Assembly (NCBI RefSeq): GCF_008000995.1
Contig: NZ_CP042828.1
Location: 1,426,001-1,490,000, forward strand
Direction of reading: 5' to 3'
Source: Ruania zhangjianzhongii
GTDB lineage: Bacteria; Actinomycetota; Actinomycetes; Actinomycetales; Beutenbergiaceae
DNA: 64,000 bases
Of this stretch, positions 33,960 through 43,145 are shown in pieces. The translations under genes were made by a program, and so were the position numbers. A model generated the notes under the pieces. That model saw nothing but the letters and a program-made list of their open reading frames with translations, searched no databases and was not told the origin of the DNA. The stretch's first letter is position 1; every line of letters starts with the position of its first letter.

Positions 33960-34742
33960 ATGATCGAGTTCCGTGACGTGTCAGTCACCTACCCCAACGG
34001 CACCAAGGGCCTGGACGGGGTGAACCTGAGCATCCCGGACGGTGAGTTCGTCGTGGTCGTCGGCCTGTCCGGCGCCGGTAAGTCGACCCTGGTGCGCACG
34101 ATCAACGGGCTGGTGCCGGTGACCGGTGGTGAGCTCACCGTCAACGGGGAGAACCTCGTGGGGGCGAGCAAGCGCCGGCTGCGGGCGCTGCGCTCGAACA
34201 TCGGGATGATCTTCCAATCCTTCAACCTGGTCAACCGCACCTCGGTGATGAACAACGTGCTCACCGGCCGGCTGCACGCCACCGGCACGCTGCGGTCCCT
34301 GCTCGGCTGGTTCTCCGCGGACGACAAGGAGGTCGCCTTCGACGCCCTGGAGCGGGTCGGCATCGTGGAGAAGGCCTACATCCGCGCCTCCCAGCTCTCC
34401 GGTGGGCAGCAGCAGCGAGTCGCGATCGCCAGGGCACTGGCCCAGGACCCGCGGGTGGTCCTTGCCGACGAGCCGGTCGCCTCCCTCGACCCGCCGACCG
34501 CGAACGCGGTGATGCGGGACCTGCAGCGGATCAACCGGGACCTGGGCATCACCACGGTGGTGAACCTGCACTTCCTCGATCTGGCGCGCCGCTACGGCGA
34601 CCGGATCATCGGGATGCGTGCCGGCAAGGTGGTCTTCGACGGGACCGCGGCCGAGGCCGATGACGCCGTGTTCGAGGACATCTACGGCCGCTCGCTGACT
34701 GCCGAGGACGTCGCGGAGAGGGAACCGGGAGCGCTGGCGTGA
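33960..34742 (+). CDS. phnC: Phosphonate-type ABC transporter ATPase
   Basis: 260 residues. Walker A GLSGAGKST (35-43), FQSFNLVNRTSVMNNVLTGRL (typical of PhnC), signature LSGGQQQR, Walker B VVLADEPVASLDPPTAN, and VVNLHFLDLARRYGDRIIGMRAGKVVFDG. It energises uptake by the two permeases that follow. Its stop overlaps the start of the next gene (GTGA at 34739-34742). Confidence 0.92.
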   Translation: MIEFRDVSVTYPNGTKGLDGVNLSIPDGEFVVVVGLSGAGKSTLVRTINGLVPVTGGELTVNGENLVGASKRRLRALRSNIGMIFQSFNLVNRTSVMNNVLTGRLHATGTLRSLLGWFSADDKEVAFDALERVGIVEKAYIRASQLSGGQQQRVAIARALAQDPRVVLADEPVASLDPPTANAVMRDLQRINRDLGITTVVNLHFLDLARRYGDRIIGMRAGKVVFDGTAAEADDAVFEDIYGRSLTAEDVAEREPGALA

Positions 34743-35563
34743 GCGCACCCGCGGCCCAGGCGACCACCGGCGCCAGGCGGCCCGACCGCCCCCGCAAGCC
34801 ACCGCCGTCGATCGGAGGGCTCGTCGGCCTGGTCGCCTTCGCGGTCATCACCGCCTGGGCGGCGATCGGCGTGGAGTTCACGCTCGCACCACTGATCACG
34901 AACCTCACCCGGGGCAGCGACGTGATCTGGTACTACCTGCACCCGAACTGGGAGATCCTCACCCGCCCAGCGGTGGCCGAAGGCTTCCTGGAGACCCTGT
35001 ACATCGCGATCATCGCCAGTCTGATCGGCTGCATCCTCGCACTCGGACTGTCCATGCTGGCCTCGAAGGTCTCCGCCCCCAATAGTGCGGTCTACCAGGT
35101 CAGCAAGATCGTCCTCTCCCTGATCCGGTCGCTGCCGGACATCGCCTATGGTCTGCTGTTCGTCGCGTTCGTGCAGACCGGGGCACTGCCGGGCATCCTC
35201 GCCCTGATCGTGTTCAACATCGGGGTGGTGGCCAAACTCACCCCGGAGAGCATCGACGCCGTGGACCGCGGCCCCATCGAGGCGGTCGAGGCGGCCGGCG
35301 CCACCCGGTTCCAGCGGGCCCGGTTCGCGATCTTCCCGCAGGTGGCACCGAACTACCTGTCCTACTGCTTCTATGTGTTCGAGCTCAACCTGCGCGCCTC
35401 CATGGTGCTCGGTTTCGTCGGCGCCGGCGGCATCGGTGAAGTGATCAACCTGCTGATGACCCGGCTCGACCACTCCTCGGTCTCGGCCGTGGTGGTCGCC
35501 CTGTTCGTGGTGGTGTTCGTGCTCGACCAAGCCTCCCGCACGGTGCGAAGGAGGCTGACGTGA
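34739..35563 (+). CDS. phnE: Phosphonate-type ABC transporter permease 1
   Basis: 274 residues from GTG 34739, overlapping the ATPase stop. About six membrane segments, with AVAEGFLETLYIAIIASLIGCILALGLSML and the PhnE-type loop PESIDAVDRGPIEAVEAAGATRFQRARFAIFPQVAPNYLSYCFYVFELNLRASMVLGFVGAGGIG. It forms half of the channel with its paralogue downstream, to which it is coupled by a GTGA overlap. Confidence 0.9.
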   Translation: MSAPAAQATTGARRPDRPRKPPPSIGGLVGLVAFAVITAWAAIGVEFTLAPLITNLTRGSDVIWYYLHPNWEILTRPAVAEGFLETLYIAIIASLIGCILALGLSMLASKVSAPNSAVYQVSKIVLSLIRSLPDIAYGLLFVAFVQTGALPGILALIVFNIGVVAKLTPESIDAVDRGPIEAVEAAGATRFQRARFAIFPQVAPNYLSYCFYVFELNLRASMVLGFVGAGGIGEVINLLMTRLDHSSVSAVVVALFVVVFVLDQASRTVRRRLT

Positions 35564-36447
35564 CCGCTACGCAGACCCGCACCGGCAGCAGCACCGTCCG
35601 GCCGAAGCCACCGTCGAAGCTGCGGCCCACCCTGGTGGTGGTGATCACCGGCGCGATCGCCCTGGCGGCGCTGCTCGCCGTGGATGCCCGCTGGGAACGG
35701 TTCCCGCAGATCTTCACCGAGGCCCCGGCCTACATCGCGCTGATGGCCGACGGCGTGTTCCAGAACCCCTTCACCATGCCGTGGAGCGAGTACTGGACGA
35801 AGACCTTCGGGTACATGTTCGAATCGGTGCAGATGGCCTGGATGGGTACGGTGATCGGCGCGCTCCTGTCCTTCCCGCTGTCCTTCTTGGCAGCGAGCAA
35901 CGTTGCTCCGCGCTGGGTGGTGCTCCCGGTACGCCAGGTGCTGAACGTGATCCGTGCGCTACCGGAGATCGTGCTCGCCATCGCGTTCATGATCCCGATC
36001 TTCGGGCTCGGCGCCCTGGCCGGCACGATGGCCCTGGGCATCGGCTCGATCGGCACCTTGGGCAAGCTCTCCAGTGAGGCGATCGAAGGCATCGACACCG
36101 GGCCGGTGGAGGCCTTGAGCGCCACCGGCGCGAACAAGGCGCAGGTGTTGCGCTGGGCCGTGGTGCCGCAGGTGCTGCCGGAGATCGTGGCCTTCTGGCT
36201 GTACCGGTTCGAGATCAATATCCGCGCCAGCGCGATCCTCGGCATCGTCGGCGCCGGTGGGATCGGCTCCATCCTCGGCCAGCTCTTCAACGGCCGGATG
36301 TGGGACCGGATCGGTATCACGCTCGTGGTGATCATCGGCGTGACCGTGATCGTGGACCAGATCTCCGCAGCGGTCCGGCGGCGGATCATCTCCGGTTCGG
36401 CGCGGCCCTCGGTGGAGGCGAGCAGCGGCCCCGTGGAGGCAGCATGA
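35560..36447 (+). CDS. phnE: Phosphonate-type ABC transporter permease 2
   Basis: 295 residues from GTG 35560. It is a paralogue of the preceding gene, with the same loop pattern (SSEAIEGIDTGPVEALSATGANKAQVLRWAVVPQVLPEIVAFWLYRFEINIRASAILGIVGAGGIG). Two adjacent PhnE genes building a heterodimeric channel is a known arrangement in this family. The stop overlaps the ATG of the regulator gene (ATGA at 36444-36447). Confidence 0.9.
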   Translation: MTATQTRTGSSTVRPKPPSKLRPTLVVVITGAIALAALLAVDARWERFPQIFTEAPAYIALMADGVFQNPFTMPWSEYWTKTFGYMFESVQMAWMGTVIGALLSFPLSFLAASNVAPRWVVLPVRQVLNVIRALPEIVLAIAFMIPIFGLGALAGTMALGIGSIGTLGKLSSEAIEGIDTGPVEALSATGANKAQVLRWAVVPQVLPEIVAFWLYRFEINIRASAILGIVGAGGIGSILGQLFNGRMWDRIGITLVVIIGVTVIVDQISAAVRRRIISGSARPSVEASSGPVEAA

Positions 36448-37319
36448 GCGGCACAGTGATCCCGGAGATGGGTTCGGTGCCCGCCCTGATCCGGGCCGGC
36501 GTCTCCGCGCTGCACCCCAGCGAGCAGCGGGTGGCACAGGTGTTCATCGACCGCCCGGAGTGGACCATCGAGGCCGCCGCCCAGGACGTCGCCGATGCGG
36601 CCGGAACCTCGCGGGCCACTGTGGTGCGCGCCGCGCAGCGACTGGGTTTCACCGGCTACCCCCAGCTGCGGGTGCTGCTTGCCCGGGATCTGGGCCTGAG
36701 CGCCACTCAGCCGCCACTGACCGACCACAGCGGCGCCGTCGGCGTGGTGCGTGCCTACGTGCGGGAGGTGGCCAGTGCCGCACACGACCTGGCCGCGCTG
36801 CTCGATCCCGAGGACGTGCAGCGTGGTGTGGACCTGCTCCGCGCGGCCCGTTCGATCCTGGTGCTCGGCAATGGGCTCTCCGCACCGGTGGCGATGGAGG
36901 CCGCGATGCGGCTGAACGCCATCGGCCGCAACGCCGAGGCGCCCACCGACCATGTGGCTCAGGGAGTGCGGGCGCGGCTGCTCGGACCGGAGGATGTCTG
37001 CCTGGTGGTCAGCGGCTCGGGGTCCACCCGTCCCACGGTGCAGGCGGCACGCGCGGCTCGGACCGCTGGAGCGGCGCTGATCGCGATGACGGCGTTCACC
37101 ACCTCACCGCTGACCGAGATCGCGACGGTGAGCTTCGTCTCGGCGCTGGGTGCCGGCTCGTTCCGGGACGAGATCACCCGCACCTCGCGGCTGTCCCAGA
37201 CGATCATGGTGAATGCGTTGATCCGGGCCCTGATCCAGGCTGACCCGGAGGCCGCGCAGATGGCGCAGGCACGGATGCTGGACGTGATCGGCGAGGTGTT
37301 CCTGCAGGATCCGCCGTAA
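36444..37319 (+). CDS. MurR/RpiR family transcriptional regulator
   Basis: 291 residues from ATG 36444. The N-terminal HTH-6 domain (LHPSEQRVAQVFIDRPEWTIEAAAQDVADAAGTSRATVVRAAQRLGFTGYPQLRVLL) is followed by a SIS sugar-phosphate isomerase-like domain (about 125-260: ARSILVLGNGLSAPVAMEAAMRLNAIG, VCLVVSGSGSTRPTVQAARAARTAGAALIAMTAF). Such regulators sense phosphorylated sugars. As the coupled last gene of the PhnDCEE operon it probably controls that operon, hinting that the imported ligand or its product resembles a sugar phosphate. Confidence 0.9.
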   Translation: MSGTVIPEMGSVPALIRAGVSALHPSEQRVAQVFIDRPEWTIEAAAQDVADAAGTSRATVVRAAQRLGFTGYPQLRVLLARDLGLSATQPPLTDHSGAVGVVRAYVREVASAAHDLAALLDPEDVQRGVDLLRAARSILVLGNGLSAPVAMEAAMRLNAIGRNAEAPTDHVAQGVRARLLGPEDVCLVVSGSGSTRPTVQAARAARTAGAALIAMTAFTTSPLTEIATVSFVSALGAGSFRDEITRTSRLSQTIMVNALIRALIQADPEAAQMAQARMLDVIGEVFLQDPP

Positions 37320-37349
37320 CCGCGGCCCTCGGCGCTTGATCACGCTCGT

Positions 37350-37389
37350 GTGTGTGATTACTGGGGCCATACCCCCAGTGATCGCACAC
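37350..37389. terminator. Bidirectional terminator hairpin
   Basis: A 17-bp stem with two G-U pairs (37350-37366 with 37373-37389, 6-nt loop) between the convergent regulator and bcp genes. Confidence 0.8.
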
Positions 37390-37440
37390 ACCAGATGGTG
37401 CGAGTCGACGGCGGAGCTCAACGGGCCTAGATCGGTCGCC

Positions 37441-37917
37441 TCAGTCGATCTTCAGGTCGCGGCGCAGCTTGGCCACATGCCCGGTGGCGCGCACGTTGTA
37501 CTGGGCCAGCGCTACGGTCCCGTCCGGGGCGACGACGATCGTCGAGCGGATGACGCCGGTGTAGGTGCGTCCGTAGTTCTTCTTCTCGCCCCAGGCGCCG
37601 TACGCCTCGAGAGCGGTGTGCTCAACGTCACTGAGCACCGGAAAGGTCAGCGATTCGGCCTCGACGAACGCCGCGAGCTTGTCCACGGGGTCGGGGGAGA
37701 TGCCCACCACGGCGTAGCCGGCGCCGCCCAACGAGGCCAGCGAGTCCCGGAAATCGCAGGCCTGCTTGGTGCAGCCGGGGGTCCCGGCAGCCGGGTAAAA
37801 GTACACGATCACGCCATTTTCAGCCTGTGGCAGCAGGTCCGACAGGCTCACCGTGGAGCCGTCGGCGGCGGGGAGGGAGAAGTCGGGTGCGGGCGTGCCC
37901 ACCTCAAGACGGGACAT
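37441..37917 (-). CDS. bcp: Thioredoxin-dependent thiol peroxidase (Bcp)
   Basis: 158 residues, cytoplasmic. The atypical 2-Cys peroxiredoxin motif YPAAGTPGCTKQACDFRD carries the peroxidatic C49 and resolving C54, with the conserved FPVLSD and RSTIVVAPDGTV segments. It reduces hydroperoxides using thioredoxin. It is a single gene transcribed toward the RpiR regulator, with a shared terminator between them. Normal length for the family. Confidence 0.95.
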   Translation of the reverse strand: MSRLEVGTPAPDFSLPAADGSTVSLSDLLPQAENGVIVYFYPAAGTPGCTKQACDFRDSLASLGGAGYAVVGISPDPVDKLAAFVEAESLTFPVLSDVEHTALEAYGAWGEKKNYGRTYTGVIRSTIVVAPDGTVALAQYNVRATGHVAKLRRDLKID

Positions 37918-38038
37918 CGAACAGGCCTCCTCAGAGTCGGTGTCCGGCCAGCCTATCCGGGCCCGGTGCGGGCCTGTGGCGGGGTGCCGGCGGGTTCGCT
38001 TCGGCCGCGCCGCGGCTGCTAGTATCGCTGTCGCGCAA

Positions 38039-38114
38039 GCGCCTCTAGCTCAATTGGTAGAGCAAGTGACTCTTAATCACTGGGTTCCGGGTTCGAGTCC
38101 CGGGGGGCGTACCA
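38039..38114 (+). tRNA. tRNA-Lys (anticodon CTT)
   Basis: Acceptor GCGCCTC pairs with GGGGCGT (two G-U pairs), the D-arm contains CAATTGGTAG, the anticodon stem AGTGA/TCACT holds loop CTCTTAA (anticodon CTT), and the T-arm is CCGGG-TTCGAGT-CCCGG. The discriminator is A and CCA is encoded at 38112-38114. Confidence 0.95.
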
Positions 38115-38174
38115 GAATCGTTGGAATATCAACGGAAACGGCAGACTGGGGCTTGACCGATGGTGGTAGCGGCC

Positions 38175-38191
38175 CAGGTCCGCCGGACCTG
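38175..38191. repeat. 17-bp palindrome downstream of tRNA-Lys
   Basis: CAGGTCCG and CGGACCTG flank a single base. It lies 60 bp after tRNA-Lys and 18 bp before the ATP-grasp gene. It could end the tRNA transcript or bind a regulator. Confidence 0.45.
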
Positions 38192-38208
38192 ACGGTACGG
38201 TTTGGTCT

Positions 38209-39159
38209 GTGTCCACTCCACGACTGGCCCTCGTTACCTGCGCCGACTATCCCCACCTGTTTGAAGAGGACGCGCCGCTGATCCCGGCGCTGGCCGAGCG
38301 GGACATCGCCGCCGAGGCGGCGGTCTGGGACGACCCGGGGGTGGACTGGGCCGCCTACGACATGGTGGTGATCCGTTCCACCTGGGACTACACCGCCCGC
38401 CGGCGCGAGTTCATCGAGTGGGCCGGATCGGTGCCCCGGCTGGTGAACCCGCCGAACGTGGTGCGCTGGAACACGGACAAGCACTATCTGCAGGCACTGG
38501 AGGACCATGGGCTGCGGGTGGTGCAGACCACCTGGCTCGAGCCGGATCGTGGCTATGACAAGCGCGCCCTGCATAACAGGTTCCCGGCCCGGGAAGACTT
38601 CGTGATCAAGCCGGCGGTCAGCGCCGGCTCAGTGGGTGCTGGCCGGTACACCGCCACTGATGCGAACTCCCGGCGATATGCGATCGAACACGCGATGCGG
38701 TTGCTGAACGAGGGGCACTCGGTGATGGTGCAGCGGTACATGCCCCAGGTGGACGTGCACGGCGAGATCGCGCTGGTCTACTTCCACGGCACCTACTCGC
38801 ATGCGATGAAGAAGGCCGCCGAGCTCACCGACGTCGGCGAGGTCGCCACCGCCGATGGCTTCGAGACCGAGGAGATGGAGGTCTACAAGGCCACTCCCGC
38901 CGAGATCGAGGCCGGCCAGGCCGCCCTCGCATTCGCCCGCGCCCGGATTCCCGGGCGAAGCCTGTCCAGCCGACCGCTCGCCTACGCGCGGGTGGATATG
39001 GTGCCGGCCGGTGACGGTGAGCCGGTACTGATGGAGATGGAGCTGGTGGACCCGCGGCTGCACCTGCCACTGGGCCGGCAGGCGCTGGGCCGATTCGCTG
39101 ACTCGCTCGCGGCCGAGCTGCGGATGGGGCCGGACGCCGCCAACATCGATCTCGCCTGA
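38209..39159 (+). CDS. ATP-grasp domain protein (RimK-like)
   Basis: 316 residues from GTG 38209. The N-terminal pre-grasp part (RLALVTCADYPHLFEEDAPLIPALAERDI then VIRSTWDYTARRREFIEW) is followed by an ATP-grasp fold with ATP-binding Lys in REDFVIKPAVSAGSVGAGRY and the metal-binding region PVLMEMELVDPRLHL. Proteins of this group ligate a carboxylate to an amine, as in glutathione-like or peptide-tag synthesis, but the substrate is unknown. It stands alone between tRNA-Lys and a strong terminator. Confidence 0.8.
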   Translation: MSTPRLALVTCADYPHLFEEDAPLIPALAERDIAAEAAVWDDPGVDWAAYDMVVIRSTWDYTARRREFIEWAGSVPRLVNPPNVVRWNTDKHYLQALEDHGLRVVQTTWLEPDRGYDKRALHNRFPAREDFVIKPAVSAGSVGAGRYTATDANSRRYAIEHAMRLLNEGHSVMVQRYMPQVDVHGEIALVYFHGTYSHAMKKAAELTDVGEVATADGFETEEMEVYKATPAEIEAGQAALAFARARIPGRSLSSRPLAYARVDMVPAGDGEPVLMEMELVDPRLHLPLGRQALGRFADSLAAELRMGPDAANIDLA

Positions 39160-39166
39160 GAAGCGC

Positions 39167-39203
39167 GCAGTGCCCCGGACGCCACTCGCGTCCGGGGCAC
39201 TGC
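39167..39203. terminator. Bidirectional terminator hairpin
   Basis: A perfect 16-bp stem (39167-39182 with 39188-39203, 5-nt loop CACTC) lies between the convergent ATP-grasp and lamin-tail/phosphoesterase genes. Confidence 0.9.
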
Positions 39204-39223
39204 CCGTCTCCGGGTCGGACCGC

Positions 39224-42200
39224 CTAGCGGCGTGCCTGCAGGGCTAGCGACCGCCTGCGCAGCAGCAGGCCGGCTGCCAGCAGGAGCAGCGCCACCACGG
39301 CGACGCCGAGCACTGTGGCACCGGTGACGGCCAGTCCGCTGCCGTCATCGGAGCCGGCACCGGCCTCCGGGTCATCGGCGTCCGGGTCGCCGCCGCTACC
39401 GGCGGCCGCATCGTCCTCGGACGGGTCCGAGGCGTCGCCCGGGTCGCCGCCGCCACCTGTCGGCTCCTCGCCCGGATCCTCGGTGGGGGAGTCGGTCGGG
39501 TCCTCGGTCGGCGGGTCCGTGGGGGCGGCCGCGGCCGGGAGCACCGCCGGCACCGAGGTGACACGGTTGCCGTCGGGGTCGCTGACCCGGGCGTACCAGA
39601 GCCGGTCGACGTCCGAGGCTTCGGCCAGGTCGACCTCTGCCGTCTCCTCCGGAGCTACTGTTCCGCCGTCGATCTCCTCGGCGGGGCCGGTGACAGCCCA
39701 CAGTTGCGGCGCCAGGGTGGTGCTGCGGACCAGGTCCACCGCCACCACGAACTCTTCGTCGGAGGCGTCGTAACGGGCATCGTCCCCGCGGAACGCGGGC
39801 TCGTCATACCGCCACGACTCGAACGTGTCCAAGGTGGGGGAGTAGGCGTTGACCGCCATCAGCCCGGCGTCGAGGTCCAGCTGCAGCAGCCGCTGGAACC
39901 CGGTGTCCCGATCGAGCCAGTCGTCCCGCGTGACGGTCGGGTCCTCCGCCTGGGTGGACCGGTAGCCCTGGTAGTCCGCGAGCATCTCCACCACCATCCG
40001 GCCAGAGGAGCCGACGTTCTCGACCGCCACGGTGCCGGGGGTGACTTCGGTGGCGTCGGTCTGCTCACCGGTCACCGGGTCGCCGTACTGCGTGGAGACC
40101 CCGTGGTAGTGCCCGCCGAGGACGAGAAACACGTTCTCGTTCGGGGCCACGACCGTCTCCCACACGGCGACGCCGGTAGCCGGGTGGCGCAGGTCGACAT
40201 TGTCACGCACGCCACTGGTGTGCAGGTAGGAGTGGGTGGACAGAACCACGCTGTGGTCCGGGTGCGCTGCTGCCTGATCGGAGGCCCAGGCCAACTGCTC
40301 GTTGCTGGGCCGGTAGGGCAGGCTGATCACGAGGAAGTCCACCCCGCCTTCGGAGAAGTAGTCCGTGTGCGCGGAGTTGTCCCCGGGCGCCCACGCCTGG
40401 CCGTACCAGGACTCCTCCTCGAACAGGCTCGGCCCGAAGTACTCGTTGTACAGGGTGTTGTCCCGACCCCAGAAATTGTCGTGGTTGCCCGGCAGCACAC
40501 CGTTGGGAACGTCGGCGTCGTTGAGCAGGCCAATGATGTTCTGGGCGGCCTGGAACTCCCGGTCGGCCCGCTCCTGCGGGTGGTTGCCGTTCATCCAGTT
40601 CTCCACGATGTCACCGGTCAGCGTGCTGTAACCGATGTTCCGGGCCGCGGCGTTGGCGATCAGCCAAGTCGCCTGCTGGCGGAAGACGTCGCGGAACCCT
40701 TCGGCGAGGAACTGGGTGTCCGGCATGTGGTTGATCGCGACGTCGTAGCTGCCCGGATCCGCGAACGCGTTGTCGTGGACACCGATCTCCTCGATCAGCC
40801 CGCCGTTCGTCCGCGGGCCGTCGATCACCAGCACATGTGCGGTGCCTTCGGAGATGGCCGACGGCGGAATTTCCGTGGCGAGCGTCAGGTCACCGTCCGC
40901 AGAGGGTACGGCGGTATCGCCGCTCTGCCAGGCGCCGTCGGACCAGATCAGCAGCTGCAGCTCGTTCCGGGCGGTGGCGCTGCCGTGCCAGACGAACTCT
41001 GACTCCTCGGTGGCGTCGATCTCGAACCGTTGGAACGGGTAGCCGGTACCGGAGGCAGTCACCTCACCGGGTTCGGCGACGATCTGCTCACCGTCGATCT
41101 CGAGGGTCTCCGGCACTGGCACCGGGCTCACCCCCTCCCGCACGACGGCGTCGCTCGTCTCGCGCAGGTCTGCCACCCGGGCGGTCACCTCGAGGGTGCT
41201 GCCGGACTGGTCCGAGGTGGTAATGCCGGTGGGCTCGCCCTCGCCGCCGGATACGGCCGGGGTGCCGGGCACATGGTTCGTCTCGACCGTGACTGGGTCG
41301 AGCTCACCGGGCAGCGGCTCGGTGGGGTCGATGATCTCTGCGTCGATCAGCTCGCCGGGCGTGCGCTCGGCGGTGACGACGAAGTCCAGCTCGTTGTCCC
41401 CGGTGGACTGGGCGCGGGTGTAGCTCTCGCCCTGGTCGGTCTTCGTCCAGTTCCGGGCCTCCTCGCCGAGGCGGCAGGGGGTGTACTGGTCGACGATGAC
41501 GTCGTAGGAGGCGAAGGCATCGACGAGCTGGTTGTTCTCGTCGGTGAGGTAGAGACCGTAGCCGTCGGTGTGGTTCAGACCGGTGCCGTACAGGCCGTCG
41601 GCGATCTCCTGCAGCGCGGCGGGTGCTCCGTCGGACACCCCGAGGTAGGTCTGGCCGGGCTCGATGGTGGCGTCCAGGTCGGCGATCTGCACCGACTCGC
41701 CCACCCCGGGTTGGCCGGTGCCGAAGCAGCGGTAGGCGCTCCACCCGGACAGGTCGACCGGTTGGTCCCCGTAGTTGCCGAGCTCGAAGAACTCGTCGCT
41801 CCCGCCGGCGGGCCCGCCGGCGGTGATCTCGCTGATCCGCACGTCCTGGAAGCCACCCCACTCGGGTACCGGCTCGAAGTCCGTCGACGGGTCGTCGATG
41901 CCCGGGGTGCGGGTGGCGGTCTGGATGAAGTCGGTGAGGTTGTCCCCGGTGTCCGAGACTCGCTGGTGGGTGGTGTTGTCGAAGTTGTTCAGCTTCTCGT
42001 GGATCGGCCGGCCGTCGCTGCAGGCGCTGTTCTTGTTGTTGTAGACACCGATGCGATCGACGATCTCGTCCTCGGCGGTGAGCAGCATGGCGCCGGAGTC
42101 GCGCCAGTGCATGGCGGTGCCGTAGGTGATGTCGGCCTCCTCGGCGTGGGCGCCATTGGCGCGCGCGGCGAGATAGCTCGCGCCCGGCTCGAGGGTGGTG

Positions 42201-43030
42201 CCCTCGGGCAGCGCGCCGATCTGGAGGTACTGGGTACCGTTCTCGCCGCAGCGGAAGAGCTGGTAGCCGGTCATGTCGACCGTGTCGTCACCGTAGTTGG
42301 TGACCTCGACGTACTGGTCCCAGGTGGAAGTGTCACCGCCGTTGGTGAACTCGGAGAACCGCAGCCCATTGTCGATGCGGGGCACGTCCTGCTCCGTCGC
42401 ATTCGGCTCATCGACAGTACGTGGGGCGATGATCCAGTCCGCCTCGATGTCCCCGGTGTGCGACACGCGCTGGTGGGACTCCTCCAGCCGGTGCTGCAGA
42501 GCGTCCTGCAGCCACTGGCCCTCGACGTCACAGTCGTTGTTGACGTCTTCGTGGTAGAAGCCGATCGCATCCACCCGCTGCCCGGTCTCGTCCTCGAGGA
42601 TCGCGCCGTAGTTGTAGCTGGCCAGGTTGGTGCCGTAGTAGGAGTCCGCCTGATAGCCGGAGCTCTCACCTGCTGCCGTGTACTGCTCGCCCGGCTGGAG
42701 CACCGTGCCCTCGGCCACGATCGCCTGCGGACCGTAGGAGGCGCCGGTCCCGCCACAGCGGTAGATCCGGTAGGAGGAGATGTCCATCGGTGCATCGCCG
42801 TAGTTGGTGATCTCGATGAAGTTCCTCGCGGAGGACCGACCCGCCTGGGTGTCACCGTTCTGACCACCGTTGGCGATCTCGCTGATCAATACCGGTGAGC
42901 CTGGTTCGATGTCGTAACGCAGCGGTGCGGGAGCTGCCGCGGCTGGGACCGCTGCGGCCAGCACCAGTGCGGCGGCGACGCCGGTAGCCGCGAGAGCAGC
43001 CCCGGATCGCCGTGGGAATGGGTTGTGCAT
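39224..43030 (-). CDS. Cell-wall-anchored lamin-tail domain/calcineurin-like phosphoesterase protein
   Basis: 1268 residues. A signal peptide (to about 33) is followed by three lamin-tail domains, each opening with an SEI/SEF-x-NGG or AGG motif and a YGD-x2-(M/V)D-(I/M/L)-S/T-G/S-(Y/W) core plus paired Cys (near 43-170, 225-345, 395-560). A beta-rich spacer leads to a calcineurin-like phosphoesterase (about 790-1010) with NHMPDTQ, LTGDIVENW, GVLPGNHDNFWG, STHSYLHTSG and GGHYHGVS metal ligands. Next come a beta domain, a Pro/Glu/Asp/Gly-rich wall-spanning stretch, LAVTG (1233-1237), a membrane helix and an Arg-rich tail. LAxTG is the signal of actinobacterial class E sortases, so the protein is probably attached to the wall and acts outside on phosphodiesters or nucleotides. 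It is a single gene with its own terminator. Confidence 0.88.
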   Translation of the reverse strand: MHNPFPRRSGAALAATGVAAALVLAAAVPAAAAPAPLRYDIEPGSPVLISEIANGGQNGDTQAGRSSARNFIEITNYGDAPMDISSYRIYRCGGTGASYGPQAIVAEGTVLQPGEQYTAAGESSGYQADSYYGTNLASYNYGAILEDETGQRVDAIGFYHEDVNNDCDVEGQWLQDALQHRLEESHQRVSHTGDIEADWIIAPRTVDEPNATEQDVPRIDNGLRFSEFTNGGDTSTWDQYVEVTNYGDDTVDMTGYQLFRCGENGTQYLQIGALPEGTTLEPGASYLAARANGAHAEEADITYGTAMHWRDSGAMLLTAEDEIVDRIGVYNNKNSACSDGRPIHEKLNNFDNTTHQRVSDTGDNLTDFIQTATRTPGIDDPSTDFEPVPEWGGFQDVRISEITAGGPAGGSDEFFELGNYGDQPVDLSGWSAYRCFGTGQPGVGESVQIADLDATIEPGQTYLGVSDGAPAALQEIADGLYGTGLNHTDGYGLYLTDENNQLVDAFASYDVIVDQYTPCRLGEEARNWTKTDQGESYTRAQSTGDNELDFVVTAERTPGELIDAEIIDPTEPLPGELDPVTVETNHVPGTPAVSGGEGEPTGITTSDQSGSTLEVTARVADLRETSDAVVREGVSPVPVPETLEIDGEQIVAEPGEVTASGTGYPFQRFEIDATEESEFVWHGSATARNELQLLIWSDGAWQSGDTAVPSADGDLTLATEIPPSAISEGTAHVLVIDGPRTNGGLIEEIGVHDNAFADPGSYDVAINHMPDTQFLAEGFRDVFRQQATWLIANAAARNIGYSTLTGDIVENWMNGNHPQERADREFQAAQNIIGLLNDADVPNGVLPGNHDNFWGRDNTLYNEYFGPSLFEEESWYGQAWAPGDNSAHTDYFSEGGVDFLVISLPYRPSNEQLAWASDQAAAHPDHSVVLSTHSYLHTSGVRDNVDLRHPATGVAVWETVVAPNENVFLVLGGHYHGVSTQYGDPVTGEQTDATEVTPGTVAVENVGSSGRMVVEMLADYQGYRSTQAEDPTVTRDDWLDRDTGFQRLLQLDLDAGLMAVNAYSPTLDTFESWRYDEPAFRGDDARYDASDEEFVVAVDLVRSTTLAPQLWAVTGPAEEIDGGTVAPEETAEVDLAEASDVDRLWYARVSDPDGNRVTSVPAVLPAAAAPTDPPTEDPTDSPTEDPGEEPTGGGGDPGDASDPSEDDAAAGSGGDPDADDPEAGAGSDDGSGLAVTGATVLGVAVVALLLLAAGLLLRRRSLALQARR

Positions 43031-43145
43031 GAGATCCTCTCGTCACCTGCGGACGGGATGTCGGCAGGCCCAGGACAGCCTGGCGGTCCGGGTGGAACGA
43101 CCGGTGTCGGTCAGGCGACCAGGTGATGACGGGCAGGAGACCGAG

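Noticed and set aside
32592-37319. A complete phosphonate degradation locus
   Set aside because: Only transporter, regulator and a generic HAD gene are present; there are no C-P lyase, PhnW or PhnX-type genes with clear motifs.
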